DNA of 64,000 nt from Roseibium marinum. GTDB lineage: Bacteria; Pseudomonadota; Alphaproteobacteria; Rhizobiales; Stappiaceae. Numbering within the stretch: the first letter of the stretch is position 1; each line of letters begins with the position of its first letter. Where the stretch lies: positions 1,054,001 to 1,118,000 of the forward strand of contig NZ_PPCN01000001.1 in the NCBI RefSeq assembly GCF_002906165.1, given 5' to 3'. The notes below the pieces were generated by a model. It saw only the letters and a program-made list of their open reading frames with translations. It did not search any database and had not been told where the DNA came from. The position numbers and the translations under genes were made by a program. This document shows, one piece after another, positions 55,380-64,000 of the stretch.

Positions 55380-56300
55380 ATGGACGAACCCGTCCCCGTA
55401 AAGAGAACCCTTGGAGGCTGGACGCTGATCGCGGTGCCCTATGTCTGGCTGCTGATCTTCTTCCTGGCGCCGTTCCTGATCGTCTTCAAGATTTCCCTCT
55501 CGCAGATAGCGGTCGCCATTCCGCCTTATATCCCGACCTTCGATCTTGCCTCCGGCTGGCAGGCCTTCATCGAAAACCTGGGCGAACTGTCCGTCGAGAA
55601 CTATCTCTGGCTGACCGAAGACGACCTCTACTGGAAATCCTACATATCCTCGGTCGTCATAGCCGGCATCTCGACCTTCCTGACATTGCTGATCGGCTAT
55701 CCGATCGCCTATGGCATGGCCCGCAGCCCGCAGTCGCTTCGCCCGACGCTGCTGATGCTGGTGATCCTGCCGTTCTGGACCAGCTTCCTGATCCGCGTTT
55801 ATGCCTGGATCGGCATCCTGAAGAACGAAGGCCTGCTCAATCAGCTTCTGCTGGCCATCGGTGTCATCGACGAGCCCCTGGTCATCCTCAACACCAACAT
55901 CGCGGTCTATATCGGCATCGTCTATTCCTACCTGCCGTTTCTGGTCCTGCCGCTATACGCCAGCCTTGAACGGCTCGACGGCAGCCTGCTGGAAGCCGCC
56001 GAGGATCTCGGCTGCCCGCCCTGGCTGGCCTTCTGGAAAATCACCCTGCCTCTGTCGCTTCCCGGCGTGATCGCCGGCTGTTTCCTGGTCTTCATTCCCG
56101 CCGTCGGCGAGTTCGTCATTCCCGATCTGCTCGGCGGTTCCGATACGCTGATGATCGGCAAGACGCTGTGGACCGAGTTCTTCAACAACCGCGACTGGCC
56201 GGTCTCTTCCGCCGTTGCCGTGATCCTGCTGATGATCCTGGTGATCCCGATCGTGCTCTTCCAGAACCAGCAGCAGAAAATTGCGGAGAAAGAGGCATGA
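55380..56300 (+). CDS. potH: Polyamine ABC transporter permease, PotH type
   Basis: A 306-residue membrane permease with six to seven hydrophobic segments. The family features include YVWLLIFFLAPFLIVFKISLS near the N-terminus and the ATPase-coupling loop EAAEDLGCPPWLAFWKITLP. It pairs with the next gene product. Eight bases separate it from potG, and it ends in an ATGA overlap with potI. Confidence 0.92.
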   Translation: MDEPVPVKRTLGGWTLIAVPYVWLLIFFLAPFLIVFKISLSQIAVAIPPYIPTFDLASGWQAFIENLGELSVENYLWLTEDDLYWKSYISSVVIAGISTFLTLLIGYPIAYGMARSPQSLRPTLLMLVILPFWTSFLIRVYAWIGILKNEGLLNQLLLAIGVIDEPLVILNTNIAVYIGIVYSYLPFLVLPLYASLERLDGSLLEAAEDLGCPPWLAFWKITLPLSLPGVIAGCFLVFIPAVGEFVIPDLLGGSDTLMIGKTLWTEFFNNRDWPVSSAVAVILLMILVIPIVLFQNQQQKIAEKEA

Positions 56301-57121
56301 CGCGCGGCCCGACCTGGTTCAATGTCACATCGCTCGTCGTGGGCTTTTCGTTCCTGTATCTGCCTATCGTGCTCCTGGTGATCTACTCCTTCAACAAGAG
56401 CCGGCTGGTCACGGTCTGGGGCGGGTTTTCGGTCGAATGGTACGTGTCGCTGCTTCACAACGAGCAGCTTCTGGACGCGGCCTGGGTGACGCTCAGGGTG
56501 GCTTTCGTCTCCGCCAGCGTCGCGACGGTGCTCGGCACCGCTGCGGCCCTGGTTCTGGTGCGCTCCGGCCGCTTCATCGGACGCTCGCTGTTCTCCGGCA
56601 TGATTTTCGCGCCGCTGGTGATGCCCGAGGTCATACTCGGCCTGTCGCTGCTGCTGCTGTTCGTGGCCATGGACCAGTCGCGGGGCTTCTGGACCGTGAT
56701 CCTGGCGCATACCACCTTCGCCATGTGCTACGTGGCCGTCGTGGTGCAGTCGCGGCTTGTGGGCTTTGACAAGTCCATCGAGGAGGCGGCGGAAGATCTC
56801 GGTTGTCCGCCGGTCAAGACCTTCTTCCTGATCACCTTGCCGATCATTCTGCCGGGCGTCGTTGCCGGCTGGATGCTGGCCTTCACCCTGTCTCTCGACG
56901 ATCTGGTGATCGCCAGCTTTACCACCGGACCGGGGGCGACGACCCTGCCGATGAAGATCTATTCCCAGGTCAGGCTGGGCGTGACGCCGGAAATAAATGC
57001 CGTCTGCACCATTCTCGTTGTCCTGGTCACCATGGGCGTGATCGCCGCTTCCCTCGCGACCCGGCGGCAGCAGGTTCAAAAGGAACGCGACGAGCGGACG
57101 GCGTTCGGGGCTGAGGGGTGA
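56297..57121 (+). CDS. potI: Polyamine ABC transporter permease, PotI type
   Basis: A 274-residue permease of the PotI/PotC type, with the coupling loop EEAAEDLGCPPVKTFFLITLP and TLSLDDLVIASFTTGPGATTLPM. The start is fixed by the ATGA overlap with potH; an extended frame inside potH is a shadow. It completes the four-gene polyamine importer. No terminator follows clearly, and the convergent small membrane protein gene is 23 bases away. Confidence 0.92.
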   Translation: MTRGPTWFNVTSLVVGFSFLYLPIVLLVIYSFNKSRLVTVWGGFSVEWYVSLLHNEQLLDAAWVTLRVAFVSASVATVLGTAAALVLVRSGRFIGRSLFSGMIFAPLVMPEVILGLSLLLLFVAMDQSRGFWTVILAHTTFAMCYVAVVVQSRLVGFDKSIEEAAEDLGCPPVKTFFLITLPIILPGVVAGWMLAFTLSLDDLVIASFTTGPGATTLPMKIYSQVRLGVTPEINAVCTILVVLVTMGVIAASLATRRQQVQKERDERTAFGAEG

Positions 57122-57144
57122 CCGGTCCTCATATGTACTGGAAA

Positions 57145-57438
57145 TCAGGTGCTTGGCGGCCTGAAGAGATAAATTAGCAGCCAGACCGGCACGACAATGA
57201 AGGCTCCGAGGATCATGTTCGGGATCGCCCAGTCGATGAAGAGATTGAGATAGATCCACAGCGCCATGGGGCTGAGGCCGACAAAACCCAGGATGTCTTC
57301 CGCGGAAATGTCGATAAGTGACAGCCCGGCGCCGACAAGCAGCGATATGACCGCGATCTTGATAATTGTCGACAGGAACTGGTACACGGGCTGCGGTATC
57401 TTTCTTGATGTCGTTCTTTGCCGGATAAAAAACGTCAT
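57145..57438 (-). CDS. Small inner-membrane protein (DUF6460-like)
   Basis: A 97-residue protein with two hydrophobic segments (TIIKIAVISLLVGAGLSLIDI and MILGAFIVVPVWLLIYLF). The layout and sequence feel are those of the alphaproteobacterial DUF6460 proteins, but I am not certain of the match. I chose ATG 57438; the frame extends ten codons to a TTG. It converges on potI and has no obvious partner. Confidence 0.6.
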   Translation of the reverse strand: MTFFIRQRTTSRKIPQPVYQFLSTIIKIAVISLLVGAGLSLIDISAEDILGFVGLSPMALWIYLNLFIDWAIPNMILGAFIVVPVWLLIYLFRPPST

Positions 57439-57609
57439 ACCATATTCAGCCCGGCAGAAAACCGCCAAGACGCCGCCGGTGACGGTTCAAACCGCGGGGA
57501 ATTACGATGGGCTGTGCTGCTGACGGTGCGCTCATGTTTTTCGCTGCATTGCATCAATGAGATCTTGACCGGAGAGGGGCAAGCGGTAAATGTGCCGCTC
57601 ATGCGCCTG

Positions 57610-57642
57610 ATACCAAGGATCGTAATCAACGTTCCTTGGTAT
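57610..57642 (+). promoter_or_regulatory. Inverted repeat in the scoA leader
   Basis: ATACCAAGGA (57610-57619) is perfectly repeated in inverted form as TCCTTGGTAT (57633-57642) with a 13-base spacer, 25 bases before the scoA start. It may be an operator or an mRNA hairpin just upstream of the ribosome binding site. Confidence 0.55.
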
Positions 57643-57666
57643 AACGACACGGATTGGGAGTAACAC

Positions 57667-58362
57667 ATGAACAAAATCTACCCGGATGCGAAGGCGGCCT
57701 TGGAGGGGCTCACCTTTGACGGCATGACGGTGATGGCCGGCGGGTTCGGTCTTTGCGGTATTCCGGAAAACCTGATCGTCGCGCTTCGCGATTCCGGAGC
57801 CGGCGACATCACCGCCATTTCCAACAATGCCGGAGTGGATGATTTCGGGCTCGGCCTTCTGCTGCAGACACGCCAGATCAAGAAAATGGTGTCGTCCTAT
57901 GTTGGCGAGAACGCCACCTTCGAAAAGCAGTACCTGAACGGTGAGCTGGAACTGGAATTCAATCCGCAGGGTACGCTTGCGGAACGGATCCGCGCCGGAG
58001 GCGCCGGCATTCCCGGGTTCTACACCAAGACCGGTGTCGGCACGCTGATCGCGGAAGGCAAGGAACACAAGGATTTCAACGGCGAAACCTACATCCTGGA
58101 AACGGGCCTGATCGCCGACGTTGCGCTGGTCAAGGCCTGGAAGGCCGACAAGGAAGGCAATCTTGTCTACCGCAAGACCGCGCGCAACTTCAATCCGATG
58201 ATGGCGACGGCGGGCAAGACCTGCGTGGTGGAAGTGGAAGAGGTCGTCGAGATCGGTGAACTCGATCCGGACAACATCCATACCGCCGGGATCTTCGTAG
58301 ACCGCATCATCGTCGGCAATCCTGAAAAACGCATCGAAAAGCGCACCACGCGCGCAGCCTGA
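57667..58362 (+). CDS. scoA: 3-oxoacid CoA-transferase subunit A
   Basis: A 231-residue CoA-transferase alpha subunit, with [15 protein letters not shown] near residue 22 and [16 protein letters not shown] and [15 protein letters not shown] typical of succinyl-CoA:3-ketoacid CoA-transferase. With ScoB it transfers CoA from succinyl-CoA to acetoacetate for ketone body or polyhydroxybutyrate breakdown. A close acetoacetyl-CoA transferase (AtoD) is an alternative. TTGGGAGTAACAC supports the ATG. It is 12 bases before scoB. Confidence 0.93.
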   Translation: MNKIYPDAKAALEGLTFDGMTVMAGGFGLCGIPENLIVALRDSGAGDITAISNNAGVDDFGLGLLLQTRQIKKMVSSYVGENATFEKQYLNGELELEFNPQGTLAERIRAGGAGIPGFYTKTGVGTLIAEGKEHKDFNGETYILETGLIADVALVKAWKADKEGNLVYRKTARNFNPMMATAGKTCVVEVEEVVEIGELDPDNIHTAGIFVDRIIVGNPEKRIEKRTTRAA

Positions 58363-58374
58363 GGAGGACGCATC

Positions 58375-59001
58375 ATGGCCTGGACACGTGATGATATGGC
58401 AAAGCGCGCCGCGCAAGAGCTTGAAGACGGCTTTTATGTGAACCTGGGTATCGGCATTCCGACCCTGGTGTCGAACTATATTCCCGACGGCGTTCATGTA
58501 ACCCTGCAATCGGAAAACGGCATGCTCGGCATGGGTCCGTTCCCCACGGAAGATGAAGTCGACGCCGACCTCATCAATGCGGGCAAGCAGACCATCACCG
58601 AACTGCCGCAAACCAGTTATTTCTCCTCCGCCGACAGCTTCGGCATGATCCGTGGCGGCCATATCGATCTGTCGATTCTCGGCGCCATGGAAGTTTCTGA
58701 GAACGGCGATCTGGCCAACTGGATGATCCCGGGCAAGATGGTCAAGGGCATGGGCGGCGCCATGGATCTGGTCGCCGGCGTCAAGCGCGTCGTGGTGATC
58801 ATGGACCACACATCCAAGGCGGGGGATCCGAAGCTCCTGAAGGAATGTTCTCTTCCCCTCACCGGCGTGAAATGCGTCGACCGGATCATCACGAATTTCG
58901 GTGTGTTCGACGTTGCCGACGGCGGCCTGAAGGTCGTCGAACTCGCGCCGGACGTGACGCTGGAAGACGTGAAGCAAGGCACTCAGGCCAACCTGATCTA
59001 G
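58375..59001 (+). CDS. scoB: 3-oxoacid CoA-transferase subunit B
   Basis: A 208-residue beta subunit. The catalytic glutamate lies in [11 protein letters not shown] (about residue 46), and [13 protein letters not shown] and [19 protein letters not shown] are family hallmarks. It completes the transferase with ScoA. A GAGGAGGACGC site gives a strong start. The dispersed palindromic repeat begins right at its stop codon. Confidence 0.94.
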   Translation: MAWTRDDMAKRAAQELEDGFYVNLGIGIPTLVSNYIPDGVHVTLQSENGMLGMGPFPTEDEVDADLINAGKQTITELPQTSYFSSADSFGMIRGGHIDLSILGAMEVSENGDLANWMIPGKMVKGMGGAMDLVAGVKRVVVIMDHTSKAGDPKLLKECSLPLTGVKCVDRIITNFGVFDVADGGLKVVELAPDVTLEDVKQGTQANLI

Positions 59002-59110
59002 AGGGTGTCGCGTTTGAGCGGATTCATGGTTTCAGGAAGACGCCCGAGGCAGCGTTTGCATTGCAAATGCGTCCGGGCGATTTCCTGAATTCAATTTAAC
59101 GCGACATGCT
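59001..59110. repeat. Palindromic dispersed repeat, copy 2
   Basis: This copy shares long identical stretches with copy 1 at 38005-38113, including GGTTTCAGGAAGACGCCCGA and GCAGCGTTTGCATTGCAAAT, and both end with AATTCAATTTAACGC. It lies immediately after scoB and folds as an imperfect hairpin, so it may serve as a transcript end. Confidence 0.85.
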
Positions 59111-59202
59111 TTGGCGTATCTTGTCAGCGTGCAAGTGAACGCGGGATATTCCGAGAAATTCAGCAAGTTATCCTGAAACGGAAATTGCGGAACCGCCATT
59201 CG

Positions 59203-59232
59203 GGGCGCCGGTGTCTGTCGCCGGCGCCCTTT
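59203..59232 (+). terminator. Weak terminator-like hairpin after scoAB
   Basis: GGGCGCCGG (59203-59211) pairs with CCGGCGCCC (59221-59229) around a nine-base loop and is followed by only three Ts. The rest of the space to 59557 is AT-rich in its second half and probably holds the promoter of the next gene. Confidence 0.5.
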
Positions 59233-59557
59233 ACGTTTGCTGCGGTGCGGAAAAACCGGTTTGAAAAAATTTAGGAAATGACGGGCAAGGACCCTGTAGG
59301 GAGACCCCCATGTCTCGAATTGGCACTAATGGTTAAATTTACTGATAAAAAATGCACGTTTATTAACGGATTAGATTGAGAAAAAGACCAATAAAAACAG
59401 TAAATTCTGGACTTTTCCTTTGGTGCCGGGCGTGTAAAGCTTTACTGGCTAACAAATTGCGTAGTGTTTACGATTTCTCCAGGCCGATTTGCAGGGGGAT
59501 CAACTTGCCCTCAAGAATTGTCGTGTAACCTCCGGGCGTATTCTCAGGGGGTGTCGC

Positions 59558-61765
59558 GTGCCTGGAACGCCAAGGACAGTCACAAAACTCATCGAAGTCC
59601 TGTCGTCCTGGCTTCCCAGTCTCCGGACCCGCTTCGTGCTGCTTGTCGCGGGTCTGTTCGTGGCACTTTCCGTCGTCATGATCATGGTGGCGAGCTATCT
59701 GGATCTGAAGGACGAGGAGCAACGGGTTGTCTCCGACGCCAGGGCGATCGGCGCGACCGTCAGCCGCCTCGCGGTTCCGCATCTCACCAATCATCATTAT
59801 CTCATTCTCGAGCAGGAACTTGAAAGCATCGCCGCCAGCGGCGTGGTGGAACTGGCACAGGTTCTCGATCCGGCCAGGGCCGTGACCATCGACAGCGATC
59901 CGGCGACCAGTTATTTCGACGATCTGGAAACTCTGCCGCTGGTGCAGATGGCGTTCGATACCGGTATCGAACAAACGCACCAGTCCAGGAAGGGCGTCGA
60001 AATAGCATTGCCCGTAAGGGACATGAAAGACGATCAGGTCCTGGGCGTTGCATATGTCTCCGTGACGCGAACGTCCGTGGACGGGATCCTGTTCGCCATC
60101 TGGGGCAGGAACATTGTCATCACGCTGGTACTGCTGGTGTTCTGCGTACCGGTCACTTTCCACTTCGCGGAAAACTTCGTCAGGCCGATCAAGGAACTCA
60201 CCCAGACGGCGCATACCGTCAGTGCCGGCAATTTCGATGCGCCGTTTCCGGTCGAACGCACGGACGAGATCGGTGTTCTGGCCCGGGCCTATCGCGACAT
60301 GGTCGCCACCATCCGCAACAACATGGCCCGGATCCACGAACTGGCCTACGTGGACCCGGTCACCCGTCTGCCGAACCGGGAAAGCTTCCGCCAGCACTTT
60401 AACGGCAACATGACCGCGCCGGACGGCAAGCCGAACCGGATGTCGGTTCTGTTTGTCGATCTGGATCGCTTCAAACGCATCAACGACAGCTATGGTCACG
60501 ACCATGGAGACGCGCTTTTGAAGGAGGTGGCGGCGAGATTGCGCGGTCTGCTGAACACGGTCTGTCACCCGCTCGAGACCGCAATCGGTTCCGGCTCCAC
60601 CGCGGACGCGGTGGGGCACGGGCCGGCGGGATTGTCCCCGCTGGTGGCAAGACTGGGAGGCGACGAGTTTGCCATCGTCATGCCTGAGGGAAAATCGGCA
60701 ACCGATATTCGCACCCTGGCCGAAGATCTCGTGCAATGCGTGGAACAGCCGCTGGAGATCAGTGGTCTCACCATGGCCGTCGGCGCCAGCATCGGCGTTT
60801 CGACTTATCCCGACGACGGCGAAGACTATACGGCCATCCTGAAGAACGCCGATATCGCCATGTACGCCGCCAAGCGGACCGGGGGCAATCGTGCCTGCTT
60901 CTACAACGAGATCGAAAGCGATACCCGCGCCCGCGAGCGCATCCGCCTGGAAGCGGAACTGAAGACGGCGCTTCTTCGCGACGAGATCAGGATCGTCTTC
61001 CAGCCGAAAATCGATTGCGCCTCCATGAAGGTGGTCGGCGCCGAGGTGCTGGCCAGGTGGGATCATCCCGAACGGGGCATGCTGGCACCCGGCTGTTTCA
61101 TCGATGTCGCCGAGGAGAGCGGCCTGATCGCCAAACTGGGTGACCGGGTCATGGAACTTGCCTGCCTGCAGGGCCGTGCCTGGCTGGATCGGGGCCGGTC
61201 GATGCCGATCGCCGTGAACGTCTCCATTCGGCAGCTTGAAAAACCGGGCTTTACCGCGCGTGTTCTGGAAATCCTGAACTTTACCGGCTTTCCGGCGGAG
61301 CTGCTGCAGTTTGAGGTCACCGAAACCGTGGCGATGGCGGATCCAGAAGGGGTTTCGCAGACCACGAAACCCCTTCTGGAGGCGGGTATAACTTTTGCCA
61401 TTGACGATTTCGGGACCGGCTATTCCAGCCTGGCGCATCTGCAGCGCCTGCCGTTCAACACCTTCAAGATCGACCGCAGCTTCATCAGCCGTCTGGCGGC
61501 GGATCATCACAGCCGCTCGATTGTCCAGACGATCATCGCGATGGCAAAGAGCCTCAACTACGAAGTGGTCGCCGAAGGCGTGGAGACCGAGGAACAGCAT
61601 GTCTTCCTGAAGGAACACGGCTGCACCACCGCTCAGGGTTTCCTCTTTGCCCGCCCGATGCCCGCGGACCGGTTCGAAAGCTGGTCAAGGGGATTTCTGC
61701 AGCCCTTGCCTTCCGCCGCGGACCGCGGGAACACCGGTCGGACAGGGTCGCATTTCGCGGCCTGA
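59558..61765 (+). CDS. Membrane GGDEF-EAL cyclic-di-GMP signalling protein
   Basis: About 735 residues. A first membrane segment ([21 protein letters not shown]) is followed by a periplasmic sensor region, a second membrane segment ([19 protein letters not shown]), a HAMP domain, GGDEF ([10 protein letters not shown]) and EAL (AEVLARW). The GGDEF domain has an insertion of about 25 residues between its alpha-helix and the GGDEF motif. The EAL catalytic residues are retained ([37 protein letters not shown]). I chose GTG 59558 with CAGGGGG upstream; a TTG 23 codons earlier is possible. Bifunctional activity is possible but not proven. Confidence 0.88.
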   Translation: MPGTPRTVTKLIEVLSSWLPSLRTRFVLLVAGLFVALSVVMIMVASYLDLKDEEQRVVSDARAIGATVSRLAVPHLTNHHYLILEQELESIAASGVVELAQVLDPARAVTIDSDPATSYFDDLETLPLVQMAFDTGIEQTHQSRKGVEIALPVRDMKDDQVLGVAYVSVTRTSVDGILFAIWGRNIVITLVLLVFCVPVTFHFAENFVRPIKELTQTAHTVSAGNFDAPFPVERTDEIGVLARAYRDMVATIRNNMARIHELAYVDPVTRLPNRESFRQHFNGNMTAPDGKPNRMSVLFVDLDRFKRINDSYGHDHGDALLKEVAARLRGLLNTVCHPLETAIGSGSTADAVGHGPAGLSPLVARLGGDEFAIVMPEGKSATDIRTLAEDLVQCVEQPLEISGLTMAVGASIGVSTYPDDGEDYTAILKNADIAMYAAKRTGGNRACFYNEIESDTRARERIRLEAELKTALLRDEIRIVFQPKIDCASMKVVGAEVLARWDHPERGMLAPGCFIDVAEESGLIAKLGDRVMELACLQGRAWLDRGRSMPIAVNVSIRQLEKPGFTARVLEILNFTGFPAELLQFEVTETVAMADPEGVSQTTKPLLEAGITFAIDDFGTGYSSLAHLQRLPFNTFKIDRSFISRLAADHHSRSIVQTIIAMAKSLNYEVVAEGVETEEQHVFLKEHGCTTAQGFLFARPMPADRFESWSRGFLQPLPSAADRGNTGRTGSHFAA

Positions 61766-61828
61766 TACCAGCTCCCTCGGATAGATACCCATCGACCGCG
61801 GACGACGGTTGGTGTGAACCGTTTCCGC

Positions 61829-63652
61829 CTATTCGGCGGCGTGCTTTCCGCGTTCGGAAATCGGGCGTATCGCCGGGAACTCCTGATCGGTCAGTGTTTC
61901 CTTGGCGAGCAGCAGCCGCGCTCCTTCGTCGAGTTCCTTGCGGTGACCGTTCAACAACTCCTTTGCGTGGGTGAAGGCGGCTTCCACGCGGGCCTTGATC
62001 GCCAGGTCGATTTCCCGCTGCGTCAGTTCCGAGACTTCGCTAGCGTCACCCGCGGGCAGTCCCAGAAAGTTCTGTCTCTGGGTGGTGTAGACGCGGTTGC
62101 CGAGCGCGGTTTCCATGCCAAAGCGCATAACCATGTCCCGGGCGACTTCCGTCACCTTCTGCAAATCGTCCGCCGCGCCTGTGGAGATTTCTCCCAGGAC
62201 GATATCTTCCGCCGCCCGGCCGCCCATGAGAACGGTCATCCTGTTCTCCAGGTCCCTGCTGGCGAGCAGGAATCGGTCTTCCGTCGGCCGCTGCATGGTG
62301 TATCCCAGGGCGCCGATGCCGCGCGGAATGATCGAGATCTTGTGCACCGGATCGCAGCCCTCCAGATTTGCGGCGACGAGAGCGTGGCCCATCTCGTGAT
62401 AGGCGACGGTCTTGCGTTCCTTGTCCGACAGGATCCTGCTGCGCTTTTCGAGCCCCGCGACGACCCTTTCGATGGCTTCGTTGAAGTCCTGCAGCGTCAC
62501 CGCGTCCGCGTTCCGCCGCGTCGCCAGCAGGGCCGCCTCGTTCACCAGGGTCGCAAGGTCCGCCCCGGAAAAGCCGGTGGTGAGCTGGGCGACCTGATCG
62601 AGGTTCGTGTCCGGCAGCAGTTTGATCTTCTTGACATGCACGTCCAGGATTGCCCGGCGGCCCGATTTGTCCGGGCGGTCGACAAGCACTTGCCGGTCGA
62701 ACCGTCCGGCGCGCAACAAGGCGGGGTCGAGGATTTCCGGACGGTTGGTGGCCGCCAGCAGGATAATGCCGCTGGACGGATCGAAACCGTCCAGTTCGGT
62801 CAGGAGCTGGTTGAGCGTCTGTTCCTTCTCGTCATTTGTCCCCATCGGGCCGCTTGCCCGAGCGCGTCCGAGCGCGTCGAGCTCGTCAATGAAGATGATC
62901 GCCGGGGCCGTCTTGCGGGCCTGCTCGAAGAGATCGCGCACCCGTGCAGCCCCGACACCGACAAACATCTCGACGAATTCGGATCCGGAAATCGAGAAGA
63001 AGGGAACACCGGCTTCACCGGCAACCGCGCGCGCCATCAGCGTCTTGCCGGTCCCCGGAGGACCGACCAGCAGGATACCCTTGGGAACATGCGCGCCGAG
63101 GCGGCCGTAGGAGGCGGGGTCCTGCAGAAAATCAACGACTTCCTGCAGTTCGCGCTTGGCCTCGTCGACACCGGCGACGTTTTCAAAGCGCACGGAGACA
63201 TCGGTTTCGACAAAGACCTTTGCCTTGGATTTGCCGACGGTCATCATGCCGCCGAAGCCCTGCTTTTCCGCCAGCCGGCGAATGAAGAACATCCACAGGC
63301 CAAACAGCAGCAGCACTGGCAGGACCCAGGAGAGGATGTCCCGCAAAAGCGTGCTCTGCACGACGCCGGTGAACTTGACGTCGTATTTGCTGAGTTCGTC
63401 GGCAAGCGGCATGTCGACGCGGGTGGTGACGAAATACTGTTTGCCGTCCTTCAGAGGATCCTTGAACTTGCCCCTGATGGTGTTTTGGTCAATCGCGATC
63501 TCATCGATCTTCCCGTCTTTGAGATTCTGCTCGAACTCGCTGTAGGGGATGGGCTCGACGGTCTTGTAGGTGGTCCACCAGCTCTGGAAGAGGAACACCA
63601 TCATCATGGCTATGAAGGCGTACCAAAGATTGATCTGGTGTTTTTTTTCCAT
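61829..63652 (-). CDS. ftsH: FtsH-type ATP-dependent zinc metalloprotease
   Basis: A 607-residue membrane AAA protease. Two membrane segments ([18 protein letters not shown] and [19 protein letters not shown]) flank a short periplasmic domain. Walker A is GPPGTGKT (197-204), Walker B is IIFIDE (252-257), the second region of homology ends RAGRFDR (about 314-320), and HEMGH (419-423) binds zinc. It degrades membrane and short-lived proteins. It is shorter than typical FtsH (about 640) because the C-terminal tail is short. It stands alone, without hpt, tilS or folP, so it may be a second FtsH paralogue. ATG 63652 is chosen over an upstream frame. Confidence 0.92.
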   Translation of the reverse strand: MEKKHQINLWYAFIAMMMVFLFQSWWTTYKTVEPIPYSEFEQNLKDGKIDEIAIDQNTIRGKFKDPLKDGKQYFVTTRVDMPLADELSKYDVKFTGVVQSTLLRDILSWVLPVLLLFGLWMFFIRRLAEKQGFGGMMTVGKSKAKVFVETDVSVRFENVAGVDEAKRELQEVVDFLQDPASYGRLGAHVPKGILLVGPPGTGKTLMARAVAGEAGVPFFSISGSEFVEMFVGVGAARVRDLFEQARKTAPAIIFIDELDALGRARASGPMGTNDEKEQTLNQLLTELDGFDPSSGIILLAATNRPEILDPALLRAGRFDRQVLVDRPDKSGRRAILDVHVKKIKLLPDTNLDQVAQLTTGFSGADLATLVNEAALLATRRNADAVTLQDFNEAIERVVAGLEKRSRILSDKERKTVAYHEMGHALVAANLEGCDPVHKISIIPRGIGALGYTMQRPTEDRFLLASRDLENRMTVLMGGRAAEDIVLGEISTGAADDLQKVTEVARDMVMRFGMETALGNRVYTTQRQNFLGLPAGDASEVSELTQREIDLAIKARVEAAFTHAKELLNGHRKELDEGARLLLAKETLTDQEFPAIRPISERGKHAAE

Positions 63653-63755
63653 CGAAAATCTGTCCCGGGATGATGCGAACAGGAAAGGCTCCTGCAGTGC
63701 CGCCATTGGGGCGATTTGACCCGGTGCTGTCAAGGCGCTGCGGCGCCGCGGCTGT

Positions 63756-64000
63756 TCAGACCACGGGGCCGGGCTGCCGTTTTGAATGTTTCGTCCGGAA
63801 CGAGGAGGCGCTGGAGCGGGCGAGATAGATGACGGGAATGAGGCCGACGAGCACGATCGCCAGCGAGGGCAGGGCGGCTTCCTCGAAGGCCTCGCGGGAA
63901 GCCGCCGCGAAGACGGTGGTCGCCAGGGTCTCGAAATTGAAAGGCCTGAGGAGGATCGTCGCCGGAAGTTCTTTCATGCAGTCGACAAAGCTGAGCAGCG
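63756..64000 (-). CDS. Iron-type ABC transporter permease, C-terminal end
   Basis: Only the last about 81 residues are in the window; the gene runs off the right edge. SFVDCMKELPATILLRPFNFETLAT and EAFEEAALPSLAIVLVGLIPVIYL are the C-terminal coupling loop and last membrane segment of FbpB/SfuB-type ferric iron permeases. A relation to phosphonate or 2-aminoethylphosphonate permeases is less likely. The rest of the transporter cannot be seen. Confidence 0.75.
   Translation of the reverse strand, partial: LLSFVDCMKELPATILLRPFNFETLATTVFAAASREAFEEAALPSLAIVLVGLIPVIYLARSSASSFRTKHSKRQPGPVV

Noticed and set aside
59468..61618. 716-codon minus-strand open frame opposite the second GGDEF-EAL gene
   Set aside because: Antisense of a gene whose catalytic motifs are all in place on the plus strand.
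61814..63673. 619-codon plus-strand open frame opposite ftsH
   Set aside because: The minus strand has Walker A, Walker B, SRH and zinc motifs; the plus frame has none.

Overview
The window is high-GC bacterial DNA, densely coded on both strands. Its gene content points to an alphaproteobacterium of the Rhizobiales (Hyphomicrobiales), plausibly a marine Stappiaceae (Roseibium/Labrenzia) type. The pointers are a RirA-type iron regulator, HemP, the iron exporter MbfA, a BA14K-family protein, an IalB-family protein, a choXWV/betIAB choline system and a cysG-DUF2849-cysI-cysH-DUF934 sulfur operon. The genus is an inference from gene content, not a measurement. I see no tRNA, rRNA, CRISPR array, prophage or complete insertion sequence.

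Layout. 1-4.1 kb: start of L-serine dehydratase (cut by the window edge), kynureninase, and a PAS-GGDEF-EAL cyclic-di-GMP protein. 4.7-9.4 kb: a complete branched-chain-amino-acid-type ABC importer in the order ATPase, ATPase, permease, permease, binding protein. 9.4-13 kb: a palindromic repeat, a BaiN-like flavoprotein, an AT-rich orphan lipoprotein and a LacI-family regulator. 13-14.2 kb: rirA and hemP; hemP is preceded by two matches to the rhizobial iron-responsive motif TGA-N9-TCA. 14.4-21.3 kb: choline-to-glycine-betaine genes (betI-betA-betB) divergent from the choline importer choX-choW-choV. 21.4-28.5 kb: cold-shock protein, BA14K protein, a flavoprotein/DUF188 pair, a response regulator with degenerate receiver and HD-GYP domains, a family 2 glycosyltransferase and an alpha-glucosidase under a LacI-type palindrome. 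28.7-32.7 kb: a possible small RNA, an SCP2-type thiolase, a decayed chemoreceptor, a secreted protein of unknown function and an IalB-family protein. 32.9-37.9 kb: assimilatory sulfate reduction. 38-46 kb: a delta-class carbonic anhydrase, AraC and LysR regulators, two exporters, a methyltransferase and several palindromic elements. 46.4-57.1 kb: MbfA, then a polyamine catabolism and uptake locus resembling the Pseudomonas spu cluster (aminotransferase, two glutamine-synthetase-like ligases, GntR regulator, potFGHI importer). 57.1-64 kb: a small membrane protein, 3-oxoacid CoA-transferase, a second GGDEF-EAL protein, an FtsH protease and the end of an iron-type ABC permease.

How it fits together. 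The theme is import and breakdown of small nitrogenous and sulfur compounds (amino acids, choline, polyamines, sulfate), with local regulators beside their targets (BetI, GntR, RirA). Two ABC transporter operons (choline and polyamine) share one design: binding-protein gene, strong intercistronic hairpin, then a TTG-start gene. Intergenic spaces carry four unrelated palindromic elements. One is present twice, and one has the ends and flanking CTAG expected of an IS5-type MITE. I found no clear multi-gene system of unknown kind. The best leads are the degenerate response regulator, the orphan terminator with a candidate small RNA, the MITE and repeats, and the AT-rich lipoprotein gene.
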